Assembly (NCBI GenBank): GCA_947034895.1 | Contig: OX344763.1 | Location: 61,523,093 to 61,587,092, forward strand | Reading direction: 5' to 3' | Source: Rhytidiadelphus loreus | Taxonomy: Eukaryota > Streptophyta > Bryopsida > Hypnales > Hylocomiaceae | DNA length: 64,000 nucleotides | Part shown: positions 24,191 to 36,455 of the stretch, piece by piece | Numbering within the stretch: the stretch's first letter is position 1 | Layout: each line of letters opens with the position of its first letter | Made by a program: the position numbers and the translations under genes | The notes under the pieces: generated by a model | Told to the model about the DNA's origin: nothing | Databases searched by the model: none | Seen by the model: only the letters and a program-made list of their open reading frames with translations

Positions 24191-27100
24191 AAACTAGAAA
24201 TTGATCTACGAACCTTGTGCTGTACTTTCATGTCCAAGAAAATTGGACCTCATGAAATTCACGTAAAGAAAAATGTGAAAACATGTGGAAAAGGTTGGAA
24301 TTCCTCTTGAATCCAAATATCCAAAAAAATATTCATTTGGTGGTAACATTGAATGCCTTGAATGTTAAACTAGAAATTGATGCACGAACCTTGTGCTTTA
24401 CTTTCATGTCCAAGAAAATTGGACCTCATGAAATTCACCTAAAGAATAATGTGCAAGCATGTGGTGCAAGTTGCAATTCTTCTTCAAACCAATTATCCAA
24501 AAAAATATTCATTTGGTGGTAACATTGAATGCCTTGAATGTTAAACTAGAAAATAATGCACGAACCTTGTGCTGTACTTTCATCTCCAAGAAAATTGGAC
24601 CTCATGAAATTCACCTAAAGAATAATGTGCAAGCATGTGGTGCAAGTTGCAATTCTTCTTCAATCCAATTATCCAAAAAAATATTCATTTGGTGGTAACA
24701 TTGAATGCCTTGAATGTTAAACTAGAAAATAATGCACGAACCTTGTGCTGTACTTTCATCTCCAAGAAAATTGGACCTCATGAAATTCACCTAAAGAATA
24801 ATGTGCAAGCATGTGGTGCAAGTTGCAATTCTTCTTGCATCCAATTATCCACAAAAATATTCATTTGGTGGTAACATTGAATGCCTTGAATGTCAAACTA
24901 GAAATTGGTGCACGAACCTTGTGCTGTATTTCCATGTCCAAGAAAATTGGTCCTCATGAAATTCACGTAAAGAAAAATGTGAAAACATGTGGAAAAGGTT
25001 GGAATTCCTCTTGCATCCAGTTATCCAAAAAAATATTCATTTGGTGGTAACATTGGATGCCTTGTATGTTAAACTAGAAATTGATGCACGAACCTTGTGC
25101 TGTACTTTCATGTCCAAGAAAATTGGACCTCATGAAATTCACCTAAAGAATAATCTGCAAGCATGTGGTGCAAGTTGGAATTCTTCTTGCATCCAGTTAT
25201 CCAAAAAAATATTCATTTGGTGGTAACATTGGATGCCTTGAATGTCAAACTAGAAATTGATGAACGAACCTTGTGCTGTCCTTTCATGTCCAAGAAAATT
25301 GGACCTCATGAAATTCACGTAAAGAAAAATGTGAAAACATGTGGAAAAGGTTGCAATTCCTCTTGAATCCAAATATCCAAAAAAATATTCATTGGGTGGT
25401 AACATTGGATGCCTTGAATGTTAAACTAGAAATTGATGCACGAACCTTGTGCTCTACTTTCATGTCCAAGAAAATTGGACCTCATGAAATTCACCTAAAG
25501 AATAATGTGCAAGCATGTGGTGCAAGTTGCAATTCTTCTTCAATCCAATTATCCAAAAAAATATTCATTTGGTGGTAACATTGAATGCCTTGAATGTTAA
25601 ACTAGAAAATAATGCACGAACCTTGTGCTGTACTTTCATCTCCAAGAAAATTGGACCTCATGAAATTCACCTAAAGAATAATGTGCAAGCATGTGGTGCA
25701 AGTTGCAATTCTTCTTCAAACCAATTATCCAAGAAAATATTCATTGGGTGGTAACATTGAATGCCTTGAATGTTAAACTAGAAATTGATGCACGAACCTT
25801 GTGCTGTACTTTCATGCCCAAGAAAATTGGACCTCATGAAATTCACCTAAAGAATAATGTGCAAACATGTGGTGCAAGTTGCAATTCCTCTTGAATCCAA
25901 ATATCCAAAAAAATATTCATTTGGTGGTAACATTGAATGCCTTGAATGTCAAACTAGAAATTGATGCACGAACCTTGTGCTGTACTTTCATGCCTAAGAA
26001 AATTGGACCTCATGAAATTCACCTAGAGAATAATGTGCAAACATGTGGTGCAAGTTGCAATTCTTCTTGAATCCAAATATCAAACAAAATATTCATTGGG
26101 TGGTAACATTGAATGCCTTGAATGTTAAACTAGAAATTGATGCACGAACCTTGTGCTGTACTTTCATGTCCAAGAAAATTGGACCTCATGAAATTCAACT
26201 AGAGAATAATGTGCAAGCATGTGGTGCAAGTTGCAATTCTTCTTCAATCCAAATATCCAAGAAAATATTCATTTGGTGGTAACATTGAATGCCTTGAATG
26301 TTAAACTAGAAATTGATGCACGAACCTTGTACTGTACTTTCATGTCCAAGAAAATTGGACCTCATGAAATTCACCTAAAGAATAATGTGCAAGCATGTGG
26401 TGCAAGTTGCAATTCTTCTTGCATCCAGTTATCCAAAAAAATATTCATTTGGTGGTAACATTGAATGCCTTGAATGTTAAACTAGAAATTGGTGCACGAA
26501 CCTTGTGCTGTACTTTCATGTCCAAGAAAATTGGACCTCATGAAATTCACCTAAAGAATAATGTGCAAGCATGTGGTGCAAGTTGCAATTCTTCTTCAAT
26601 CCAATTATCCACAAAAATATTCATTTGGTGGTAACATTGAATGCCTTGAATGTTGAACTAGAAATTGATGCACGAACCTTGTGCTGTACTTTCATGTCCA
26701 AGAAAATTGGACCTCAGGAAATTCACGTAAAGAAAAATGTGAAAACATGTGGAAAAGGTTGGAATTCCTCTTGAATCCAAATATCCAAAAAAATATTCAT
26801 TTGGTGGTAACATTGGATGCCTTGAATGTTAAACTAGAAATTGATGCACGAACCTTGTACTGTACTTTCATGTCCAAGAAAATTGGACCTCATGAAATTC
26901 ACCTAAAGAATAATGTGCAAGCATGTGGTGCAAGTTGCAATTCTTCTTGCATCCAGTTATCCAAAAAAATATTCATTTGGTGGTAACATTGAATGCCTTG
27001 AATGTTAAACTAGAAATTGGTGCACGAACCTTGTGCTGTACTTTCATGTCCAAGAAAATTGGACCTCATGAAATTCACCTAAACAATAATGTGCAAGCAT

Positions 27101-27416
27101 GTGGTGCAAGTTGCAATTCTTCTTCAATCCAATTATCCACAAAAATATTCATTTGGTGGTAACATTGAATGCCTTGAATGTTGAACTAGAAATTGATGCA
27201 CGAACCTTGTGCTGTCCTTTCATGTCCAAGAAAATGGGACCTCAGGAAATTCACGTAAAGAAAAATGTGAAAACATGTGGAAAAGGTTGCAATTCCTCTT
27301 GAATCCAAATATCCAAAAAAATATTCATTTGGTGGTAACATTGGATGCCTTGAGTGTTAAACTAGAAATTGATGCACGAACCTTGTGCTGTACTTTCATG
27401 TCCAAGAAAATTGGAC
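24190..27416 (+). repeat. Module Q, copy 2
   Basis: This is a near-identical partner of Q copy 1 (offset 4,576 bp). From about 24,190 to 26,700 it also matches Q copy 3 (offset 7,216 bp, 41 monomers). After that the offset to copy 3 becomes 7,744 bp, because copy 3 has three extra monomers around 33,787-34,314. The Q marker with AATAATCTGCAAGC lies near 25,149. The monomer at 26,571 appears as an alternative version of the combined region in copy 3. Confidence 0.83.
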
Positions 27417-28946
27417 CTCAGGAAATTCACCTAAAGAATAATGTGCAAGCATGTGGTGCAAGTTGCAATTCTTCTTCAATCCAATTATCCAAAAAAATAT
27501 TCATTTGGTGGTAACATTGAATGCCTTGAATGTTAAACTAGAAATTGATCTACGAACCTTGTGCTGTACTTTCATGTCTAAGAAAATTGGACCTCATGAA
27601 ATTCACCTAGAGAATAATGTGCAAGCATGTGGTGCAAGTTGCAATTCTTCTTGAATCCAAATATCCAAAAAAATATTCATTGGGTGGTAACATTGAATGC
27701 CTTGAATGTTAAACTAGAAATTGATGCACGAACCTTGTGCTGTACTTTCATGTCCAAGAAAATTGGACCTCATGAAATTCACGTAAAGAAAAATGTGAAA
27801 ACATGTGGAAAAGGTTGGAATTCCTCTTGAATCCAAATATCCAAAAAAATATTCATTTGGTGGTAACATTGGATGCCTTGTATGTTAAACTAGAAATTGA
27901 TGCACGAACCTTGTGCTGTACTTTCATCTCCAAGAAAATTGGACCTCATGAAATTCACCTAAAGAATAATGTGCAAGCATGTGGTGCAAGTTGCAATTCT
28001 TCTTCAAACCAATTATCCAAAAAAATATTCATTTGGTGGTAACATTGAATGCCTTGAATGTTAAACTAGAAAATAATGCACGAACCTTGTGCTGTACTTT
28101 CATCTCCAAGAAAATTGGACCTCATGAAATACACGTAAAGAAAAATGTGAAAACATGTGGAAAAGGTTGGAATTCCTCTTGAATCCAAATATCCAAAAAA
28201 ATATTCATTTGGTGGTAACATTGGATGCCTTGAATGTTAAACTAGAAATTGGTGCACGAACCTTGTGCTGTATTTCCATGTCCAAGAAAATTGGTCCTCA
28301 TGAAATTCACGTAAAGAAAAATGTGAAAACATGTGGAAAAGGTTGGAATTCCTCTTGCATCCAGTTATCCAAAAAAATATTCATTTGGTGGTAACATTGG
28401 ATGCCTTGAATGTTAAACTAGAAATTGGTGCACGAACCTTGTGCTGTATTTCCATGTCCAAGAAAATTGGTCCTCATGAAATTCACGTAAAGAAAAATGT
28501 GAAAACATGTGGAAAAGGTTGGAATTCCTCTTGCATCCAGTTATCCAAAAAAATATTCATTTGGTGGTAACATTGGATGCCTTGAATGTTAAACTAGAAA
28601 TTGGTGCACGAACCTTGTGCTGTATTTCCATGTCCAAGAAAATTGGTCCTCATGAAATTCACGTAAAGAAAAATGTGAAAACATGTGGAAAAGGTTGGAA
28701 TTCCTCTTGCATCCAGTTATCCAAAAAAATATTCATTTGGTGGTAACATTGGATGCCTTGTATGTTAAACTAGAAATTGATGAACGAACCTTGTGCTGTA
28801 CTTTCATGTCCAAGAAAATTGGACCTCATGAAATTCACCTAAAGAATAATCTGCAAGCATGTGGTGCAAGTTGCAATTCTTCTTCAATCCAAATATCCAA
28901 GAAAATATTCATTTGGTGGTAACATTGGATGCCTTGAATGTTAAAC
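27416..28946 (+). repeat. Module R, copy 2
   Basis: The monomers from 27,451 to 28,331 match those from 35,195 to 36,075 (offset 7,744 bp). The monomer at 28,683 matches 36,251 (offset 7,568 bp), so this copy has one more monomer than R copy 3. The markers are monomers with GTATTTCCATG and ATTGGTCCTCATG. The match ends in the head of the monomer at 28,859. Confidence 0.82.
28331..28682 (+). repeat. Two consecutive identical monomers
   Basis: The monomers at 28,331-28,506 and 28,507-28,682 read the same throughout: GGAAAAGG head, GCATCCAG, GGATGCC, GGTGCACG, GTATTTCC, ATTGGTCC. Module R copy 3 has only one (36,075-36,250). This is a clean example of a one-unit expansion or contraction between two otherwise matching higher-order copies. 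Confidence 0.88.
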
Positions 28947-31406
28947 TAGAAATTGGTGCACGAACCTTGTGCTGTACTTTCATGTCCAAGAAAATTGGAC
29001 CTCATGAAATTCACCTAAACAATAATGTGCAAGCATGTGGTGCAAGTTGCAATTCTTCTTCAATCCAATTATCCACAAAAATATTCATTTGGTGGTAACA
29101 TTGAATGCCTTGAATGTTGAACTAGAAATTGATGCACGAACCTTGTGCTGTCCTTTCATGTCCAAGAAAATTGGACCTCAGGAAATTCACGTAAAGAAAA
29201 ATGTGAAAACATGTGGAAAAGGTTGGAATTCCTCTTGAATCCAAATATCCAAAAAAATATTCATTTGGTGGTAACATTGGATGCCTTGAATGTTAAACTA
29301 GAAATTGATGCACGAACCTTGTACTGTACTTTCATGTCCAAGAAAATTGGACCTCATGAAATTCACCTAAAGAATAATGTGCAAGCATGTGGTGCAAGTT
29401 GCAATTCTTCTTGCATCCAGTTATCCAAAAAAATATTCATTTGGTGGTAACATTGAATGCCTTGAATGTTAAACTAGAAATTGGTGCACGAACCTTGTGC
29501 TGTACTTTCATGTCCAAGAAAATTGGACCTCATGAAATTCACCTAAACAATAATGTGCAAGCATGTGGTGCAAGTTGCAATTCTTCTTCAATCCAATTAT
29601 CCACAAAAATATTCATTTGGTGGTAACATTGAATGCCTTGAATATTAAACTAGAAATTGATCTACGAACCTTGTGCTGTACTTTCATGTCCAAGAAAATT
29701 GGACCTCAGGAAATTCACGTAAAGAAAAATGTGAAAACATGTGGAAAAGGTTGCAATTCCTCTTGAATCCAAATATCCAAAAAAATATTCATTTGGTGGT
29801 AACATTGGATGCCTTGAATGTTAAACTAGAAATTGATGCACGAACCTTGTGCTGTACTTTCATGTCCAAAAAAATTGGACCTCATGAAATTCACCTAAAG
29901 AATAATGTGCAAGCATGTGGTGCAAGTTGCAATTCTTCTTCAAACCAATTATCCAAAAAAATATTCATTTGGTGGTAACATTGGATGCCTTGAATGTCAA
30001 ACTAGAAATTGATGCACGAACCTTGTGCTGTCCTTTCATGTCCAAGAAAATTGGACCTCAGGAAATTCACGTAAAGAAAAATGTGAAAACATGTGGAAAA
30101 GGTTGCAATTCCTCTTGAATCCAAATATCCAAAAAAATATTCATTGGGTGGTAACATTGGATGCCTTGAATGTTAAACTAGAAATTGATGCACGAACCTT
30201 GTGCTGTACTTTCATGCCCAAGAAAATTGGACCTCATGAAATTCACCTAAAGAATAATGTGCAAGCATGTGGTGCAAGTTGCAATTCTTCTTGCATCCAG
30301 TTATCCAAAAAAATATTCATTTGGTGGTAACATTGAATGCCTTGAATGTTAAACTAGAAATTGATGCACGAACCTTGTGCTGTACTTTCATGTCCAAGAA
30401 AATTGGACCTCATGAAATTCACCTAAAGAATAATGTGCAAACATGTGGTGCAAGTTGCAATTCTTCTTGAATCCAAATATCCAAGAAAATATTCATTTGG
30501 TGGTAACAATGGATGCCTTGAATGTCAAACTAGAAATTGATGCACGAACCTTGTGCTGTACTTTCATGCCTAAGAAAATTGGACCTCATGAAATTCACCT
30601 AGAGAATAGTGTGCAAGCATGTGGTGCAAGTTGCAATTCTTCTTGAATCCAAATATCCAAAAAAATATTCATTGGGTGGTAACATTGAATGCCTTGAATG
30701 TTAAACTAGAAATTGATGCACGAACCTTGTGCTGTACTTTCATGTCCAAGAAAATTGGACCTCATGAAATTCACCTAAAGAATAATGTGCAAGCATGTGG
30801 TGCATGTTGCAATTCTTCTTCAAACCAATTATCCAAAAAAATATTCATTTGGTGGTAACATTGAATGCCTTGAATGTTAAACTAGAAAATAATGCACGAA
30901 CCTTGTGCTGTACTTTCATCTCCAAGAAAATTGGACCTCATGAAATTCAGCTAAAGAATAATGTGCAAGCATGTGGTGCAAGTTGCAATTCTTCTTCAAT
31001 CCAATTATCCAAAAAAATATTCATTGGGTGGTAACATTGAATGCCTTGAATGTTAAACTAGAAATTGATGCACGAACCTTGTGCTGTACTTTCATGTCCA
31101 AGAAAATTGGACCTCATGAAATTCACCTAAAGAATAATGTGCAAGCATGTGGTGCATGTTGCAATTCTTCTTCAAACCAATTATCCAAAAAAATATTCAT
31201 TTGGTGGTAACATTGAATGCCTTGAATGTTAAACTAGAAAATAATGCACGAACCTTGTGCTGTACTTTCATCTCCAAGAAAATTGGACCTCATGAAATTC
31301 AGCTAAAGAATAATGTGCAAGCATGTGGTGCAAGTTGCAATTCTTCTTCAATCCAATTATCCAAAAAAATATTCATTGGGTGGTAACATTGAATGCCTTG
31401 AATGTT
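28946..31406 (+). repeat. Module P, copy 3, with a duplicated dimer
   Basis: This matches P copy 1 up to about 31,054 (offset 11,616 bp). A 352-bp dimer then repeats. The monomer at 30,795 (GCATGTTGC head, AACCAATT, AATAATGCACG, CAGCTAAAG) recurs at 31,147. The monomer at 30,971 carries the same right half as the one at 30,619. After the dimer the sequence continues as in 23,227 onward, which leads into Q. Confidence 0.82.
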
Positions 31407-34400
31407 AAACTAGAAATTGATCTACGAACCTTGTGCTGTACTTTCATGTCCAAGAAAATTGGACCTCATGAAATTCACGTAAAGAAAAATGTGAAAACAT
31501 GTGGAAAAGGTTGGAATTCCTCTTGAATCCAAATATCCAAAAAAATATTCATTTGGTGGTAACATTGAATGCCTTGAATGTTAAACTAGAAATTGATGCA
31601 CGAACCTTGTGCTTTACTTTCATGTCCAAGAAAATTGGACCTCATGAAATTCACCTAAAGAATAATGTGCAAGCATGTGGTGCAAGTTGCAATTCTTCTT
31701 CAAACCAATTATCCAAAAAAATATTCATTTGGTGGTAACATTGAATGCCTTGAATGTTAAACTAGAAAATAATGCACGAACCTTGTGCTGTACTTTCATC
31801 TCCAAGAAAATTGGACCTCATGAAATTCACCTAAAGAATAATGTGCAAGCATGTGGTGCAAGTTGCAATTCTTCTTCAATCCAATTATCCAAAAAAATAT
31901 TCATTTGGTGGTAACATTGAATGCCTTGAATGTTAAACTAGAAAATAATGCACGAACCTTGTGCTGTACTTTCATCTCCAAGAAAATTGGACCTCATGAA
32001 ATTCACCTAAAGAATAATGTGCAAGCATGTGGTGCAAGTTGCAATTCTTCTTGCATCCAATTATCCACAAAAATATTCATTTGGTGGTAACATTGAATGC
32101 CTTGAATGTCAAACTAGAAATTGGTGCACGAACCTTGTGCTGTATTTCCATGTCCAAGAAAATTGGTCCTCATGAAATTCACGTAAAGAAAAATGTGAAA
32201 ACATGTGGAAAAGGTTGGAATTCCTCTTGCATCCAGTTATCCAAAAAAATATTCATTTGGTGGTAACATTGGATGCCTTGTATGTTAAACTAGAAATTGA
32301 TGCACGAACCTTGTGCTGTACTTTCATGTCCAAGAAAATTGGACCTCATGAAATTCACCTAAAGAATAATCTGCAAGCATGTGGTGCAAGTTGGAATTCT
32401 TCTTGCATCCAGTTATCCAAAAAAATATTCATTTGGTGGTAACATTGGATGCCTTGAATGTCAAACTAGAAATTGATGAACGAACCTTGTGCTGTCCTTT
32501 CATGTCCAAGAAAATTGGACCTCATGAAATTCACGTAAAGAAAAATGTGAAAACATGTGGAAAAGGTTGCAATTCCTCTTGAATCCAAATATCCAAAAAA
32601 ATATTCATTGGGTGGTCACATTGGATGCCTTGAATGTTAAACTAGAAATTGATGCACGAACCTTGTGCTCTACTTTCATGTCCAAGAAAATTGGACCTCA
32701 TGAAATTCACCTAAAGAATAATGTGCAAGCATGTGGTGCAAGTTGCAATTCTTCTTCAATCCAATTATCCAAAAAAATATTCATTTGGTGGTAACATTGA
32801 ATGCCTTGAATGTTAAACTAGAAAATAATGCACGAACCTTGTGCTGTACTTTCATCTCCAAGAAAATTGGACCTCATGAAATTCACCTAAAGAATAATGT
32901 GCAAGCATGTGGTGCAAGTTGCAATTCTTCTTCAAACCAATTATCCAAGAAAATATTCATTGGGTGGTAACATTGAATGCCTTGAATGTTAAACTAGAAA
33001 TTGATGCACGAACCTTGTGCTGTACTTTCATGCCCAAGAAAATTGGACCTCATGAAATTCACCTAAAGAATAATGTGCAAACATGTGGTGCAAGTTGCAA
33101 TTCCTCTTGAATCCAAATATCCAAAAAAATATTCATTTGGTGGTAACATTGAATGCCTTGAATGTCAAACTAGAAATTGATGCACGAACCTTGTGCTGTA
33201 CTTTCATGCCTAAGAAAATTGGACCTCATGAAATTCACCTAGAGAATAATGTGCAAACATGTGGTGCAAGTTGCAATTCTTCTTGAATCCAAATATCAAA
33301 CAAAATATTCATTGGGTGGTAACATTGAATGCCTTGAATGTTAAACTAGAAATTGATGCACGAACCTTGTGCTGTACTTTCATGTCCAAGAAAATTGGAC
33401 CTCATGAAATTCAACTAGAGAATAATGTGCAAGCATGTGGTGCAAGTTGCAATTCTTCTTCAATCCAAATATCCAAGAAAATATTCATTTGGTGGTAACA
33501 TTGAATGCCTTGAATGTTAAACTAGAAATTGATGCACGAACCTTGTACTGTACTTTCATGTCCAAGAAAATTGGACCTCATGAAATTCACCTAAAGAATA
33601 ATGTGCAAGCATGTGGTGCAAGTTGCAATTCTTCTTGCATCCAGTTATCCAAAAAAATATTCATTTGGTGGTAACATTGAATGCCTTGAATGTTAAACTA
33701 GAAATTGGTGCACGAACCTTGTGCTGTACTTTCATGTCCAAGAAAATTGGACCTCATGAAATTCACCTAAAGAATAATGTGCAAGCATGTGGTGCAAGTT
33801 GCAATTCTTCTTCAATCCAATTATCCACAAAAATATTCATTTGGTGGTAACATTGAATGCCTTGAATGTTGAACTAGAAATTGATGCACGAACCTTGTGC
33901 TGTACTTTCATGTCCAAGAAAATTGGACCTCATGAAATTCAACTAGAGAATAATGTGCAAGCATGTGGTGCAAGTTGCAATTCTTCTTCAATCCAAATAT
34001 CCAAGAAAATATTCATTTGGTGGTAACATTGAATGCCTTGAATGTTAAACTAGAAATTGATGCACGAACCTTGTACTGTACTTTCATGTCCAAGAAAATT
34101 GGACCTCATGAAATTCACCTAGAGAATAATGTGCAAGCATGTGGTGCAAGTTGCAATTCTTCTTGCATCCAGTTATCCAAAAAAATATTCATTTGGTGGT
34201 AACATTGAATGCCTTGAATGTTAAACTAGAAATTGGTGCACGAACCTTGTGCTGTACTTTCATGTCCAAGAAAATTGGACCTCATGAAATTCACCTAAAC
34301 AATAATGTGCAAGCATGTGGTGCAAGTTGCAATTCTTCTTCAATCCAATTATCCACAAAAATATTCATTTGGTGGTAACATTGAATGCCTTGAATGTTGA

Positions 34401-35160
34401 ACTAGAAATTGATGCACGAACCTTGTGCTGTCCTTTCATGTCCAAGAAAATTGGACCTCAGGAAATTCACGTAAAGAAAAATGTGAAAACATGTGGAAAA
34501 GGTTGGAATTCCTCTTGAATCCAAATATCCAAAAAAATATTCATTTGGTGGTAACATTGGATGCCTTGAATGTTAAACTAGAAATTGATGCACGAACCTT
34601 GTACTGTACTTTCATGTCCAAGAAAATTGGACCTCATGAAATTCACCTAAAGAATAATGTGCAAGCATGTGGTGCAAGTTGCAATTCTTCTTGCATCCAG
34701 TTATCCAAAAAAATATTCATTTGGTGGTAACATTGAATGCCTTGAATGTTAAACTAGAAATTGGTGCACGAACCTTGTGCTGTACTTTCATGTCCAAGAA
34801 AATTGGACCTCATGAAATTCACCTAAACAATAATGTGCAAGCATGTGGTGCAAGTTGCAATTCTTCTTCAATCCAATTATCCACAAAAATATTCATTTGG
34901 TGGTAACATTGAATGCCTTGAATGTTGAACTAGAAATTGATGCACGAACCTTGTGCTGTCCTTTCATGTCCAAGAAAATGGGACCTCAGGAAATTCACGT
35001 AAAGAAAAATGTGAAAACATGTGGAAAAGGTTGCAATTCCTCTTGAATCCAAATATCCAAAAAAATATTCATTTGGTGGTAACATTGGATGCCTTGAGTG
35101 TTAAACTAGAAATTGATGCACGAACCTTGTGCTGTACTTTCATGTCCAAGAAAATTGGAC
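31406..35160 (+). repeat. Module Q, copy 3 (longest, with a trimer gain)
   Basis: This matches Q copy 2 from about 24,190, first at offset 7,216 bp and then at 7,744 bp. The 528-bp change comes from a three-monomer set present twice: 33,435, 33,611 and 33,787, then 33,963, 34,139 and 34,315. The sets differ in detail: AACTAGAG tail with GTACTTTC at 33,787, against CACGTAAAG tail with GTCCTTTC at 34,315. The Q marker AATAATCTGCAAGC lies near 32,365. A private change, GGTGGTCACATT, is near 32,613. Confidence 0.82.
33435..34490 (+). repeat. Tandem three-monomer set, twice, within Q copy 3
   Basis: Order in both sets: a monomer with CCAAGAAAATATTC and TTGTACTGTAC; a monomer with GCATCCAG and GGTGCACG; a monomer with CCACAAAAAT and TGTTGAAC. 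Q copies 1 and 2 have the set once (21,643-22,170; 26,219-26,746). Q copy 0 has it roughly one and two-thirds times, with a fused monomer at 16,715 followed by 16,891 and then 17,067, 17,243 and 17,419. The number of these sets therefore varies between higher-order copies. Confidence 0.8.
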
Positions 35161-36455
35161 CTCAGGAAATTCACCTAAAGAATAATGTGCAAGCATGTGG
35201 TGCAAGTTGCAATTCTTCTTCAATCCAATTATCCAAAAAAATATTCATTTGGTGGTAACATTGAATGCCTTGAATGTTAAACTAGAAATTGATCTACGAA
35301 CCTTGTGCTGTACTTTCATGTCTAAGAAAATTGGACCTCATGAAATTCACCTAGAGAATAATGTGCAAGCATGTGGTGCAAGTTGCAATTCTTCTTGAAT
35401 CCAAATATCCAAAAAAATATTCATTGGGTGGTAACATTGAATGCCTTGAATGTTAAACTAGAAATTGATGCACGAACCTTGTGCTGTACTTTCATGTCCA
35501 AGAAAATTGGACCTCATGAAATTCACGTAAAGAAAAATGTGAAAACATGTGGAAAAGGTTGGAATTCCTCTTGAATCCAAATATCCAAAAAAATATTCAT
35601 TTGGTGGTAACATTGGATGCCTTGTATGTTAAACTAGAAATTGATGCACGAACCTTGTGCTGTACTTTCATCTCCAAGAAAATTGGACCTCATGAAATTC
35701 ACCTAAAGAATAATGTGCAAGCATGTGGTGCAAGTTGCAATTCTTCTTCAAACCAATTATCCAAAAAAATATTCATTTGGTGGTAACATTGAATGCCTTG
35801 AATGTTAAACTAGAAAATAATGCACGAACCTTGTGCTGTACTTTCATCTCCAAGAAAATTGGACCTCATGAAATACACGTAAAGAAAAATGTGAAAACAT
35901 GTGGAAAAGGTTGGAATTCCTCTTGAATCCAAATATCCAAAAAAATATTCATTTGGTGGTAACATTGGATGCCTTGAATGTTAAACTAGAAATTGGTGCA
36001 CGAACCTTGTGCTGTATTTCCATGTCCAAGAAAATTGGTCCTCATGAAATTCACGTAAAGAAAAATGTGAAAACATGTGGAAAAGGTTGGAATTCCTCTT
36101 GCATCCAGTTATCCAAAAAAATATTCATTTGGTGGTAACATTGGATGCCTTGAATGTTAAACTAGAAATTGGTGCACGAACCTTGTGCTGTATTTCCATG
36201 TCCAAGAAAATTGGTCCTCATGAAATTCACGTAAAGAAAAATGTGAAAACATGTGGAAAAGGTTGGAATTCCTCTTGCATCCAGTTATCCAAAAAAATAT
36301 TCATTTGGTGGTAACATTGGATGCCTTGTATGTTAAACTAGAAATTGATGAACGAACCTTGTGCTGTACTTTCATGTCCAAGAAAATTGGACCTCATGAA
36401 ATTCACCTAAAGAATAATCTGCAAGCATGTGGTGCAAGTTGCAATTCTTCTTCAA
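35160..36455 (+). repeat. Module R, copy 3
   Basis: This partners R copy 2 with one fewer GTATTTCC monomer. The match runs through the monomer at 36,251, which has GATGAACG and AATAATCTGCAAGC. It ends near 36,455, where this copy reads CAATCCAATTATCC and copy 2 reads CAATCCAAATATCC. To the right the P-Q-R order is lost. Confidence 0.8.
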
